NCBI GenBank assembly: GCA_017590115.1
Contig: JAGGNK010013558.1
Coordinates: 15,112,126 to 15,176,125, forward strand
DNA: 64,000 nucleotides
Direction: 5' to 3'
Source: Montifringilla adamsi
Lineage: Eukaryota; Chordata; Aves; Passeriformes; Passeridae
Below are positions 48,885-61,618 of the stretch, piece by piece; the stretch's first letter is position 1, and each line of letters starts with the position of its first letter. A program made the translations under genes and the position numbers. The notes below the pieces were generated by a model. The model worked only from the letters and a program-made list of their open reading frames with translations. It had not been told where the DNA came from and did no database searches.

Positions 48885-50489
48885 TATCAAGTGGGAACTG
48901 AAAATACAACTTCAATATGCAGGAAAGGGACAGGGAAAAATCCACCCAAATTCAGATCAGGGCAGGAGGATATCCATGGAATGAGGAGCAATCCCTCCCT
49001 CTCTTGCCCCACAGCCAGCCTCTTGTAAATGTCTTTTCCTCGCTGGAATAATAAAAAAGGCAATCCAACTCTTATTTGTATGAAATAGAGGACACATGGG
49101 GACCTCCTCTTCGCATCGCCCAGTTAGCTTTCAGCGTTCCTCTGATTTAATTCTAATAATCCAGCTATGTTTGGAAGGCCAATTCCAGCTGAAGAAGGAA
49201 GCCAACCCACAGTTTCACCTAACAAAGCAGGCTCAGTGTAGTAGAAAAAAAAAGCTTTCTTGGTTTGGCCTTTCTCTGAGCTGTATGCTAAGATCAAAGA
49301 CTGAGAATAGGTATGCTTCTAGCATTTGATTTATGGCACACATTGGTTTGTGGTAAAGTGGAAAATCAAATTTTCTTTTTTTGAAGGATCTGTAATTTAT
49401 TTCCGTGGATTCTCAATGAAACCTTAATGTTGGATATTTTCCATATTTGGGTTTTGGGGTTTTTTGTTATAGTAGTATTGGAAAATACACTCAGGTTCAA
49501 GTGAAAGCTATTGAGAAAATGAAAATATTGTACTATCTTCTCAGATTTGAAAATTGTACAATCAAAATTATGTTATAAAATGTAAGAGAAAAATTTCAAA
49601 ATCAATGACCCTTTCAAAGAAGCCACTAACTTCCAAATACTTCATTCTTGAAAGAACATCACAACACTGTTAGACTTACTGAAATAAGAACCATTTCCTC
49701 TTGCAAAGGCATTCAATTCCAATTACAAAACTACAATTACCCAAATATCTTTTTCCATCTATTGAGGAAAGAAGGAAGGAAACCATCCCCATTCAGTGAT
49801 TTGTGTTTCCTGGTCAATGGACCCACAGAGCATTGGTGTAACTGCTGAGTAAGAGAGACTTATGAAAGATTTATTCAATTTACTACCTTGACCTACTGTA
49901 GGTTGTGTTACTGAGTCAATACTGATACACGTTTTGGCCTGGTAGCATATGGAATGCTGCACTTGAAAAAGAATTGTGCTGATAAATTTGTGGCTATGTA
50001 AAATAGAGTATCTGCAAGGGCTGGCCAGACTTGGGAAAGGGGGAAACTTCCTCTAGGAGGGGAATGATGGGAAGTGTGACAGATGAGTTACCTGCTGCTT
50101 GTCATGCATCCTACCTTCAGGTATGTACATTGACAAAGAACAGTGAACAGCTGATTTTTTTCATAAAACTAATTTCTGGAGGTGCAATACTTCAATCAGA
50201 AGCAAAGTTATGCTCAGAATCAAAGCATGGATGTCCCCTTTGGCTTATACCAGTTTTGTTCCCTAGTGAATGATTTATTTTCTATGCTTCCCTAAACAAT
50301 ATTTTGGTACAGCTCACCTGAAATGAATACAATTTCCTTATATATTCCACTTGTCCATTGCCAAGGGCCCATTGCCTTTCGTTGCTTAAAGCTGGTTATG
50401 ATTTGCACTCATTTTTCATTATTAAAATGTCAAGACACAAAGATCAAGATACTGAGACAAAAATTAATTAAAGAGAGATTTGGAAGACA

Positions 50490-50509
50490 AATGAATGAAT
50501 GAATGAATG
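50490..50509 (+). repeat. (AATG)n microsatellite, 5 units
   Basis: Five AATG units ending in 'ggg'. Confidence 0.9.
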
Positions 50510-52562
50510 GGTGATAAAAAGTAAGTTCTACGACCTCTGCTGTTACAAATCTGTGGGATGTCATGGGGCTGTGGAAGTTTTCTTGTGTATCTGTGTAGAT
50601 CTCTTGTCTGTTCACCGTCATTAAATGTGTTCAGCCGAATAATGCGTTAAAAAAACCAAAGACACAACTTGCAGTGTTAGGCCCTGCACAACCAAAGCAA
50701 TATCTATCCATCTATTAAATCTGTAGATAGTGTTTTAGACTGAAGTTATGGTGTTGCACATAAAGACATTTATTTTATGCATTGCCAGCAATACCACTGT
50801 AGCGTAAAACACCTATTTTATGGTGTACTGGGTTTGGTGGAAAGTTGCATGAATCTACTAATTCCAGGTCAGCAAAAGAGTTTAAAAGCTTCCATGATCA
50901 GCCTATGTCTGACCTGAAATATGCTTTTGTCAAGACAGGCTATCTAGAAAATTTAAAAGAGAAAGAAATGTGTCCAGGAAGCATCAAAAATTTGTGGGCA
51001 AAACAGTAGTTTGGAACGAAACCCCTCTAACAGGCACAGTCCTCCCACTTTCAGAAAATTCACACAATGATTTTCAAGAATTAAGGTGCCTCTGGCCTTG
51101 GTATGGAAGAACCTTGCTTTCAAATTTACCACAAAGAAATATAATTTCATATTAAACTATTTATTTTGGTGTTTCTACCTCTTTTAATAATTTTGCTTCT
51201 TAGAACCACTGTGAGAGACTATTAGCAGAAATTTTTAAGAGAAGCAGCAGAGCTGAGGGCAGAAGATTCTGATGAATCCGTTGTTTATAGAATATCAAGC
51301 ACCTCATCCATGAAAAAAAGCTGGTATGTTAATTGACTAACAAAACAGAAGAGTAATTTTCTTGTTTGTTTCTGAATGCTGGGAAATTTAATCTAAAATT
51401 TAATCTAATTAAAGAATGTGATAAAGAAAGAGGAAAATATCAGTAGACAGGGATCTTCATCTCTGGATGTGATGTAGAGTGCCAACAACCGTATTAAATG
51501 CCTGAGTCTGGCATCCCAAAATATGAATGTGCTCAGGAGAGAATGAGCCAAGCCAACCTCTGTGGTGCGTGAAGGTGAAGGAGATGCCTAGGAGGTGAGG
51601 GTGAACAGATGGGAGAGAGAGAGCTTAGAGTTTGAGCAATAACTCTATTGTTTAGATCTGCTTCTTTCCTGGCTCTCCTGGAGCCCTTGCTCGCACAGAA
51701 GCACCGGCTGGCCTGTCCCCTGAAATGTCATGGCTGCTGGCAAAACCTGCCCACTCTTCTGTGGATGGGCAGCAGACAAAAAGTGCTGGAAAGTGAAGAG
51801 CTCTCCAAGCCTGAGCACAGACCATGACCTGGCCACCCCTACATGGAGCAAGGAGAGGAGCTGTGGTCTGTGAGCTTCTTCCTGAGCGATGCGTTCTTCA
51901 TGCCCGCTCTTCCAAAATACACTAAGCTAAGAAATTTAAATTCTCTGTCTATGCCTTCATGGATCCATGGGTTAGAAGGGTCAGCCTGAGACTCTGGCAC
52001 TGGATAAATGTGTTGATATTAATTTCTTTTTGAGATAGAATTTGGTGGTGGTTTTTGCTTTTCCTCTTAACAGATACCATAGCGCCATGGGATCATCATT
52101 TTGAAAATCATGCCTCAAAACCAGGATATTCAAATATTTGGTATAAGTCATCACAGGTATAAACGTCTCAAAATTAGTCTTGCATTCTTGATCTCAAGGA
52201 AAGGAAAAATCGAGTCCATTTGGCCTGTGAGGATCAAAGAGTCATAGGATTCAAGCACAGATCCCAAGGGCACATCTCAAATCTGTCTCATGACATGATT
52301 ATTTTCAGGTGTACAGGAGTCCTGATGGATACTTGTGCAATCTGCATTTAAAATCTTGATGTCTGATCAAATCCCATATACTGGTCCATATGCACAAACG
52401 TTATTCCCTTCTCTTCTCATCCGGGAGTTCACAATCTGTCATGATAGAAGGTTTCTTGTACCTTTGGATGCATGGTCAGACTGTCTTTTTAATATAATAT
52501 TCACCAGCTTATAGACCACTGTGGAAAAAAGGAATAAATGTGGATTTATGGCATAAAGGGGA

Positions 52563-52630
52563 GGAAAAAAAATGAAGGGAAAAAGAAAGAAAGAAAAAAA
52601 AAGAAAGAAAGAAAAAAAAGAAAGAAAGAA
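52563..52630 (+). repeat. (GAAA)n purine tract
   Basis: About 68 bases of A with regular G. The minus-strand frame through it is Phe/Ser-rich low complexity. Confidence 0.92.
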
Positions 52631-52859
52631 TGGCATTCGGAAAAAAAGGACAACCCTGTCAAAACATGACAGCTGATCCACTGCCTGTTTTATGCTATTC
52701 ATAGAAAATGCCAAATTCTGCAAATAGTAACCACATGTACATCGGCTTCACAGACTCAATGTTCTGCTGCAAAATGAGACGTTCTGTATTTTAGTGTGTC
52801 ATCAAAGGCAGTGAAAATATCACTCCAGCCTCCTAGGCTTAACCCTCTGGTCTCTCAAC

Positions 52860-53070
52860 TGTTAAAAGTTTAATTCGATGGCGGTGGGAGCGAGCAGCAA
52901 CACATCCAGCTTTGTGAGCGGTGCTAACGGAGCTGCCTAATGTATGCCAGTTGCACATAAAGTCAATTAACAAATCTGTTACCGCGCCATTTTTATTCAT
53001 AGCCATGAGACCATTAAAGCGACAAGACTGCATCTGACGTTTATGATCTTGTTCGCATTGCCAGAGGAAG
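52860..53070. promoter_or_regulatory. Strong candidate conserved non-coding element
   Basis: This 210-base block keeps at least eight CpGs ('aattcgatggcgg', 'gagcgagc', 'gagcggtgctaacgg', 'accgcgcc', 'aaagcgac', 'tgacgttt', 'gttcgcat') in CpG-poor DNA. It is dense in AT-hook/homeodomain-type cores (TTTAATTC, CCTAATG, CAATTAAC, CATTAAAG) and a TTTATTCAT string. A 114-codon minus frame (52839-53183) crosses it, but I recognise no protein. The texture matches vertebrate developmental enhancers. Conservation itself was not tested. Confidence 0.45.
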
Positions 53071-54212
53071 GAGGGGTGGGGGTGGAAACAACTTTGTGGC
53101 TCTGTAGCATGAGAGAAATAGCACCATTCAGAGACATAAGGGCTCTTGAGCAAGCGCCGGAGCTTCTGAAGTCTTTTTCTCATCTCAGTCCCGTCCCTCG
53201 CCTGTGTCCCCCCACTTTTTCCCGGTCCCTCCTCCCCTTAGCCCCTTGCTTGTGCCTTTCAGGTTTCATTTCAATGCAGAAAGATTGGCTCTTTAGTTCA
53301 AAACTATAAGGTAATTGTCCTTTTTTTTGTGGCTGGCTGATATTCCCTTTCACTAACATTTAAAAGAGTACTTATGCTGAATTGAATATGGAATGGGAAC
53401 AGCTCCTGACGCTTTTGTGTGCTATGGGGATGGCTTTGCAAGACGAGGCTTGGGCTTCAGTTGGCTGTGTCCTTCTCCAGGAATGCTTCCAAGATCTTCT
53501 AAGTGACCACGAGCTCTGAATAGAGTGTCCTGTTTAATCATCTCCTCCTCAACAAACAGCCTGTGCAACAGCTACAGTAAATTGCTTTCAGCCTGGAGGA
53601 GTCAAATCTTGGGAGCTACACCATTTCTGCCTTGGATTTTCCAAAATTTTCCAAACTGTGCTGGACTGTGTGCTCTTCTTTCATTTTTTTTTTTTTTTTC
53701 TGAGTGCCAGGAGTGTGAAGATGAGGAAAAGAAGCTGTCAGTAGAGCACTCTGACACATCAGTGTCCACACTTAGCTAAACTGTTAGAACACTTCCAGTG
53801 TAATCTACATTCCCTGCTAACAAAAGTAATTTCTACATATGTCTCCTGAGCTTCACTTGGTCCTTTTTCAACAGTGGTAAAGGAAAGAAGATTTAGAAAT
53901 GCTAGGGACAAATTATTTGGAGAAAAATATTTGAAGTCATGAAGTCTCCTTCCTTTAAACCCAGACTCATATTGGTAAGAATATAACTGGCTGGAATAAT
54001 AGAGCTAATGGCCATTTTAGTGGGTAAGCAGGTAGGTAAATAGTTAAGTAAGGAGACCAACAGGTTTTATGGCTGAGTGAACTGATTATGATACAGAACT
54101 GATAAACTCTGAAATTGTTTCTAGTGTGCAGACAGGAAGGTTGGAGGCCAGCTGTCTTGAGAATTTCAGATCACAATATTTGTCTGCTGCAGAGTGCCAA
54201 AATTCAGTGGCT

Positions 54213-54292
54213 GACATCCTGGCTCCATTAAAGTTGCTGGGTAAAACTCCAGCAGATGTTTTACCATTAACTTTAGCTGGATCCGTTTCACC
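54213..54292. repeat. Possible ancient palindromic amniote repeat
   Basis: 'gacatcctggctccattaaa', then 'gttgctgggtaaaactccag' and 'accattaactttagctggat', loosely matches a common sauropsid interspersed sequence built on 'cctggccccattgaagtcaa', 'tggcaaaactccca' and its complement. I cannot name the family with certainty. Confidence 0.35.
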
Positions 54293-54999
54293 AAATAGCT
54301 GCAGGGGCTGTGTGAGATGGCAGGATTCTCTCCAAGATTGTAGCAGTGGGAGACATCCTTGTGAATGTTTCACAGCGCTGGACCTCCGGAGGAATTTGTC
54401 TCTCGGGGATGCTTGTTTGGGAAGAAGCAGGAAAGAGTGTTATTGGGGAGGAATACTGCATTTTGGTTTCTGCAAAGCAAAAAAAACTAAAGAAAGCATG
54501 AGGAAAAATCAGTTGCATGTTCAGCTAAGGCAAGGCAGCTGGGATAGCCAAGGTGGCAAAGGCTCATATTACAAGAAATAACTCTCATGTGCCAGCAATG
54601 CCTTCCAGTCAGATCAGAGCTGTGTTTGGTTTCAATCTCAATTTTTAAAATTTTTATTCCGAGAACAACACAATCTGAAATCATCAATAAAATTCCTCCA
54701 AGTCCACAGGCGAAGGAGTAGCAGCAGGAGGAGCATTTATAACAGCTCAATATTAATTTCTTTAGGCATTTGTATTACAATAGATGTGAGGACACTTGTG
54801 CTAAAGACAGAGAGCCTGCCACTGTTCTCACCCACAGAGAGCTTTCACTTGACCCTTCTGAATCACAGCATCAAAAGTTCTCCCATTTAACAGCAGCTGA
54901 GGAAAGGAGCAGGTCAAATATTCACACCTATGCTATGGGTTTATTTTTTTTATTTTCTAAAGTAAAAAGTAATGAAGGAAAAGCTGAAACATTGATATA

Positions 55000-55075
55000 G
55001 TCTCACTGCTCCAGTTTTTACTCTGGAGTGGTATCTTACTCCAAAGGAGACCCATTGAAGCCACTGGACACAGAT
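55000..55075. repeat. Possible ancient amniote repeat, related type
   Basis: 'cactgctccagtttttactc', 'tggagtggtatcttactcca' and 'gacccattgaagccactgga' loosely match the sauropsid 'gttactccagatttacacc' / 'ccattgaagtcaatggagtt' type of interspersed sequence. Diverged; family uncertain. Confidence 0.3.
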
Positions 55076-55904
55076 ACAGCTAAAACCTGCTTTCATGAAG
55101 GATTATCTTAGCTTGTGAGGATGGTAAAGTGGATCCTGAGTGTCAGATCTAGCACTTCTTTTGTTGATGGAGGCCTTTCCACTCATGCTGCATGTTAAGA
55201 TCTTTTTCCAAAGGATAAACACATTATCCTGCAGTCGCAATGGAAGAACCTGGACTCCAGCTATCCACTGCTACTTTCCTCACCCAGAGATCAATAAGGT
55301 TGACCTTGCCCACAGGACTTTAGAAACTTAAACAAAGTTCTTATGTTGTGGCTACCTGAATCCCACTAAAAAGGCCTTTTGAGGACCTAGACTTTAACAT
55401 TTGTCAAGCTTTCCATGACTGCCCGACAGAAGATAATAACAAAATTCCAGTGCAAGCCAAGAGAGGCAAGAAAGGAGCTACAACTAAAGTTTTTTAACCG
55501 CTGATGCCATTAGAAGTGGAAATAGCTGCAGACAATCTGCTAAGAGCATTCTCCCTCTTTTCCAGGAGCTGTGCATCCCTTTGCACGACTCAGCACTGCA
55601 GTGTCACGTTGTGGGGGGAATGGGTGCTCTGGAAATCAGCCTCGAGCATCTGAGGGAGAATAAATCATAGCCCAGCGAGAGCAGGGAGCCTATGCCAACA
55701 TTCCTGCACAGAGAAATGGGCAGCAGGCGAGATCCTGCAGCTGGTGTATGCTGAGTACAGAACACCAAGGCCTTGAACTTTTTCCCCCTCCTGGGTCTCT
55801 TCCTGCACTCCCCCTCACTTCTTGCCATCTCTCCCTTGAGCACCCGGGAGAGGAAGCAAAATTTATACTGCTCTGCCCTTAAAATGCTGACTTTCCATGT
55901 TTAC

Positions 55905-56060
55905 AGGGATTGTTTACACAGAAAATTAATCAGTTACGGTTTTAAATTTTAATTAAAGAATGCTTTCCACTGTTATTGCAAAACAGACAAAAGCCCATAA
56001 AATGTATATTTGACTGCCGCGCTGTGTTGTCTTTGGATCGGCAAGCAGCCTTGAGATCAA
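55905..56060. promoter_or_regulatory. Candidate conserved non-coding element
   Basis: 'cagttacggttttaaatttt', 'aattaaagaatgctttccac', 'gactgccgcgctgtgttgtc', 'tttggatcggcaagcagcct' and 'aatcatgcgtgg' combine homeodomain-type AT cores with retained CpG. No useful open frame. Inference from composition. Confidence 0.35.
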
Positions 56061-58527
56061 TCATGCGTGGTATTTTTTGAACTTTTTTTTTTTCCTAAAC
56101 ACAACACTCTTCACACAAGTTGCACCATTTTTTTTTAAAGAAATGCCCTTCAAAATAAAAGCCGGAGTGCACAACAATATAGAATTCTTCTTCATGCCTT
56201 TCTTTTTAAGACCAAAAATGAAATCCTTAGTCTCAAGCTGACCGTGGGATATTTTAGCCATTAAAAAACCACAAACAGAATCACAGCTTCCATACTAAAG
56301 GCCTCAGACTTGCTTACTTCAAAGTCAATAACAAAACTCCCACAAACTTTGATTCAAGTGTTTATTACATGCTGTTTGTTCCCACAGCTGCAGTTCCTGG
56401 TTTGAAAATAAAGTGTGGCAGTTTCTTTCCCCAGATCTCATGGCCATTAGCAGAAGTTCAAGATCACTTCAGGGATAACCCATTCAACCCCTCTTTCCTA
56501 AAATGCTTATCCATGATGTGTAGATGTCTTCTGAAGGTTTGGAGAAGAGCATGACTCTAAGAAACTGAACCTAGCTCCAAAGTTTTACAGTCGTGATGAA
56601 AAGCTACGATTAGGTCTGCTATGCTGTGCCCTTTCGGAGGTACAGTTAAGCATTTTCTATTCTCTTGAACCAAAGTAAGTTCTGATGAATAGATCATCAA
56701 TATGACTGCCACTGGCTTAAATAAAAGACACTCCTGTTTCTCTTAGCAATATTTTATTAGTCTAAGTTAAAGTAAATTTTTTTTCTGGTCTTTCTTCCAG
56801 TTTATCCAAATACCCACGAATATCTGAGAATACCCTAGCAAAATGAAGTTTGATTCCATCAACATGAATGCTTGGTAGTCCAAATCTCAACAGAGTCAAA
56901 TAAACAAGTGGAAATCACCAAGCTTTGAGAGCCACTTTGCTGCCCAGTGGTGATGGTGGGGACCTCATCGTGTCACACAAGACACAGACCTTTCCTGCTC
57001 ACTGTGACACAAGAAGAAGAGACTTCCCTAACTCCATGTGGAAGATGACGTATGTATTAGCATTGTATCTAATTTACTTCCAAAGATAAGAACACCCACA
57101 AGTTGGGCAGTGACATGAGCATCTGGACCACCAAATGTCAAGCAAAGCTGCAGGATGACTGTTGCACACTGAAAGGAAGCAAAGGACAAAAAAGGAGAGA
57201 AAAAGCACTCGATAGGCAGCCCAAAGAAAACAAGAAAACATGTTAAAATGATAAGTTAAGGTAAGTGATCAGTGAGAAGCCTCTCTTTACAATGAATGAT
57301 GTTTTTGAGTTTCTACAATACACACAGTTTTAAGGACATGGAGGAAATAAGAAATTTGGCCCAGATTTTTAATCTGTTGCAATAGAGGTGACAAATCATC
57401 AAGAAGTTCAACTGTGTTCTAGCACTGACAAGCAGGCAAACATCTATGAATATTTTATCTGACCTATATCCAAATTATTATAGCAGCTTTGGTCCATGAA
57501 ACTCCTCTGGAAACATTGCCAGAAAGATAACAAGTCCTGGAATGAAGGTCACAGCAAGAACAGATCTTTGAAGGAAGGTGTTTGGACAAGAATAGAAACA
57601 TCTGTTAGTAGAGATGCCCTAGAACAGTCACTGCAATGTATGGGGTATCAGCTTTCAGCCTGCAGCCTCTGAATGACAGATTCATGGAAGTTAACAGCAA
57701 AAAGACCTTTGCAGTTCTCTCCTCTGCTAGCCTGCATGCCAGAGGTCATAAAATTTCCTTGAATTCTTTCCTTGCTTCAAGTCCAATAGCTGAGGCTAAA
57801 TTAGGGTTAATATGGAAGGGGAATGGGGGAGAGATTATTTTAATCTCAAAACTTTATTTAGTAAAAGGCAATGAAAGCTATCACTGGAGTAAAAGTGATT
57901 ATTCCACTTTAAATTTTAACTTCATTGCAAAAGCCTATAGACATATATACTTTCATACCATATACGTGTGTGTATATATATACACACACACACACGTATC
58001 GTGTTTCTGGTCTAAATTTGTCTATCTTCACTCTCCAGCCAAAGTAGCAGTATTCAGTACTTGACAAAGTACTTACACCCACTCACTTTTGACTGAGATC
58101 AAGTCAATGCTTTATCTTGTCTCCAGCAGCTCCTTCAGAGCTCTGTCTCAAAAATGTTTTTCAATCCTCTGTTTATTCATGGGCCGTTTTCTAATCCACC
58201 ACCACCCTTCATTTTTTTAGCACTTTCAGGGTGCATCTTTGCTCTTGGTTTTGTTCATATCAGGAGAATATTTTCAAAGTAAATCTCGTGATTGTCCTCA
58301 TTTATGGTGCTTCGGTTTACACTGTCAGCTATCTTGGGTGGCCCCAAATTATCTTCTATCTTTTTGGAATTATCTTTTTGGATAAAAACCAGTGCTCCAA
58401 CCCCAAAGAGCCCCAACAGTTGAGGGGACTTCGGGTGCTCTGCATTCGTTTTTCACTGTGCAGATCCTGCACAGATCCTCTCTGATTGCTGTGAACTAGT
58501 TCTTAATGCAGACACAACCTCAGCTGT
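56061..58527. other. Non-coding stretch
   Basis: Holds the TG/TA/CA tract at 57961-57998 and a 142-codon plus frame (57636-58064) that runs through it. No gene and no clear interspersed repeat. Confidence 0.6.
57961..57998. repeat. Self-complementary (TG)n(TA)n(CA)n tract
   Basis: The order ATACG, (TG)n, (TA)n, (CA)n, CGTAT forms an imperfect palindrome of nearly 40 bases, with the CA arm longer than the TG arm. Alternating purine-pyrimidine sequence of this kind can adopt Z-DNA or a cruciform. Confidence 0.9.
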
Positions 58528-58612
58528 GGATGCCAAAATCTGGATGTGATATTTCAGGAGTGGCAGCACAAGTGCCAAAGAGAGAGCTATTATAAACACG
58601 CTTCTACTCTAT
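58528..58612 (-). repeat. CR1 LINE internal fragment, degraded
   Basis: 'atgccaaaatctggatgtga', 'tatttcaggagtggcagcac', then 'aagtgccaaagagagagcta' and 'ttataaacac', corresponds to the antisense CR1 block 'ccaaaactggatgcagtatt', 'ccaggtgtggcctcac', 'cagtgc..agtagaggg'. Heavily diverged. Confidence 0.5.
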
Positions 58613-61600
58613 ACTCCTTAATCTAGAGGTACATGAGTCTTTACAATCATAACCAATGAAGGAGGCAATGCCACATGGGAAGAAAATATGTATATAAACA
58701 GCTCCCTGCTACTGAAAATTATAAGGAGTACTGAGTTTGTATGAACAGAGACCTTCTGTTAGGCAGTTTCAAGTGGGAAGAATATTCCTAAAATGGGAAA
58801 TACTGTATCATCCCCAATGATTTTTTTTTCTTTTATTCTTTTCAAAATCTTATGCTATTAGGCAGACCCTGGCTTGTTGAAAAGGTAAAATATTTGCTCT
58901 TTAGTTGTGTTTTTATAAGTTCCTACTACTGAAAACTTGCCAGTGAATTATTTGACTTCATGTGTAACGAAGTCACCTTTGGGATTCCAGGAGACCTAGG
59001 TTAACTTTCCTTGGAAATGTTTATTACTGGACACTTACAGATGTATCTGATCCTCAATTAATATATGAAATATTGTCTGTTTCTTTTCTTAAATGTCTTC
59101 TAAGGCATTTCATGGACACATAAAATCTTTGGCTATTATTTTGAGGAGTACCCATGACAGCAATTGAACTCACTCACTAAGTGCATTTTTGTGCTAATTA
59201 AATATTCCAAACTTCTATCAAGATTATTGTCACCTATTTAATGGTTCATTGAGTTTATGGGTCACGCAAGTCTCTCTTTTATATTTTCACCAGGATAGTT
59301 ATAGCAACTATTCTAGTTATGACAAATTAGTGAACATGCAGAGGAGATGAAAGAACCTCAGTGCAGTAGGTCCAGTTTTTTTTCCCAACTTATGCCAATT
59401 TTATGATGTTGTAATGGGATTGACATTGATGGAATTATTCTTCATTTTTCCTGGTGTCAGTGAGTGATAACTAGTCCTGATTAGTTGATATTGAAATATG
59501 GTAAACATGGCACTCCATATATTTGACCATTTTCACCTTTTAACCCCTCTGTAAGAATTTGTAGTAAAGGTCTCATCTTTGGACAGGGATAGGAAGAGTG
59601 GAATAATATTGTCCTTAATTTTATGAGTAAGAGTTTTCATCTTTTGGACTATTTACCTGCTGGTTAGTGGGACAAGTTGTTCCGACAATTTGCAGTCAGA
59701 GAAGAGAGTAAATGTAATCTGCAGGCACAAATACACAGTGGAATATTTAAGATGAGATGTAAAAGTATCATTACTAGAAAAGAGAATGGCTGTTTGGAAA
59801 GACTTTTAGAGAAGTCTTGCCTTCACAAGACATCTTTGAACCAAGCTGAAAATAAAGTACAACTTCAGGACTTTCATAAATTAATTATTTTTGTTTCAGT
59901 ACCAATAGGGCTCTGCTCAGATAAGTCTATTTGTGAAATGTTCTATAATAAAACTGTTCTTTTTGCTCTTCATGCGACCAAATGCACTATTACCACTAAT
60001 AGCAATGCAGTTTGATATAATGAATAATAAGTGAAACAGTGTGCTGATATTGTACCTCTCACCTCCAGGTGCAGGATACAGAATTTACAGAAGAGCCTAC
60101 ATGATTTAGGGTCAAAAATCTAATTGACTGACAAGCCCCTGCCTCACTTCAGGGCTAATGAATGTTGTATTGTGACTGTTTTTCTTAAAAAGTAACATTG
60201 AACTGCTTTCTATTCATAATAAATTAACACATTTTAGAGACTTCTTAATATTTTCCTCCACAAAGCCATGATTTTTGTCTGAACAGACCTGCAAGCACCT
60301 GTTGTAGCCAGTTTTAAAAACGAGGTCTTCTAGCTTTCAGTTAATACCTCATAGAAATAGCAATGTGATTTCAGTGGCACTGATCTGATTTCTTTTAGTG
60401 CAAGACATGCACGTTTTCTCTAAGTATCCCATGCATAATTCATGTGGGGGCTCATATTTGATTATTTATAGACCTTTCTATGACACCCCCTCAGTGAATA
60501 TTTGCACATCTCCAAGATAGCAGCGTGAAATTTTCTCCTGAAGAAAATTTCCAGCTAAAGACTTAACACCACTTCACTTTGCCTTAGGTCTCAAAACAGC
60601 TCTAAGTACAACATAAGTGTCATACACATTTCGTGTCAGTGCTCTGCACAGGAGAGTGTTTCCATCCTGAGCTCCCTCATTCCTCAAGAAGAGCCAGTCC
60701 CCACACATTTCTGCGTGTGTGTCTGTGTGTGGAGAAGGTGAGTCAGCTCCTCAAAAGTCGTGGGGATAGTTTGTGGGAGTCAAGAAGGGAATCCAGGCCT
60801 TCCAGTTCTCCAGCTCTTCATGACCACAGATTTCTTTCATCCATGGTTAGAAATATAAAATCCTTCTGCCCAGTTCCTGGATTCTCCATAGCAAGAGCAC
60901 AGAAAGGAGAACTGAAAAGATATGTAACCCTGCGTCAGCCAGGAATAACTAGGCCTGTCTACTCCAGAAAAATATTTGTGCAGATGTTTCCAAAAAACTT
61001 AGAATCTGCACAGCAATTAGCTTAGTGTTTGAAACATCTTAACAATAATAAACTTTTTTCCCCAACCTAAATCCTCTATAGAGCAATTCAAGCCTATTAT
61101 TTCTTTTTCTACCTCTAGTGAAGACAAGATAAGCCTTTTATTGCTTGTCTCTCTCCAGCTGTTCTTATGCATTGGAAGACCACATTCAGGCCATATTAAG
61201 TCACTTCTTCTCCAGACTGAACTGTCCCTTAAATCCATTCTTGCTCCAAGATCCACTCAAAGGTGATCATCTCCTCAAAGAAAAGAGCTGTTCCCCATCA
61301 GGTAGGATAAAGAACACATGCTTGTGGATGGTTGAGTGCTCCTTGGAGCTGCCTTTCCTAGACACTGCTTTTGCATTTCCCTCATCTTATGATCACAGAA
61401 GGGAGCAGCAGAAGTCTGTCTGTCTTGCAGCTTCATACAGGATCCATATGTCTGGTGCTCAGCATGCAGTTCTGTCTCTCCATGGAATGTCAGCTCTTCC
61501 CTGAGCTCCCTGCCCTGCATCTCTCTTGCTTCCCATCTTCCTGTGCTCCATTTCCCTCCTGTGAGGTTTTGATGAAAGACTTTAGAAGACAATATGTATG

Positions 61601-61618
61601 ATAAATGTATATATATAT
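58613..61618. other. Non-coding stretch
   Basis: Frames up to 130 codons (60633-61025, plus) and 112 codons (59677-60015, plus) with no recognisable domain. A 17-base string near 61205 ('ttcttctccagactgaac') recalls antisense CR1 but stands alone. TA-rich simple sequence lies at 61598-61624. No gene. Confidence 0.6.

Larger units (their letters stand above)
48885..52859. other. Non-coding stretch
   Basis: Holds an (AATG)n run at 50490-50509 and a (GAAA)n tract at 52563-52630. A block at 49110-49200 ('cttcgcatcgcccagttagc', 'tttcagcgttcctctgattt') may be a conserved element. A good isolated donor ('cttcag|gtatgtac') lies at 50119. No gene is recognised. Confidence 0.6.
53071..55904. other. 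Non-coding stretch
   Basis: T16 lies at 53684-53699. A 151-codon plus frame (54126-54581) overlaps a possible old repeat at 54213-54292 and has no known domain. A second string of the same kind lies at 55000-55075. No gene is recognised. Confidence 0.55.

Noticed and set aside
61145..61260. Possible CR1 antisense fragment ('ttcttctccagactgaac')
   Set aside because: Only about 17 bases match and the flanks do not follow CR1 order.
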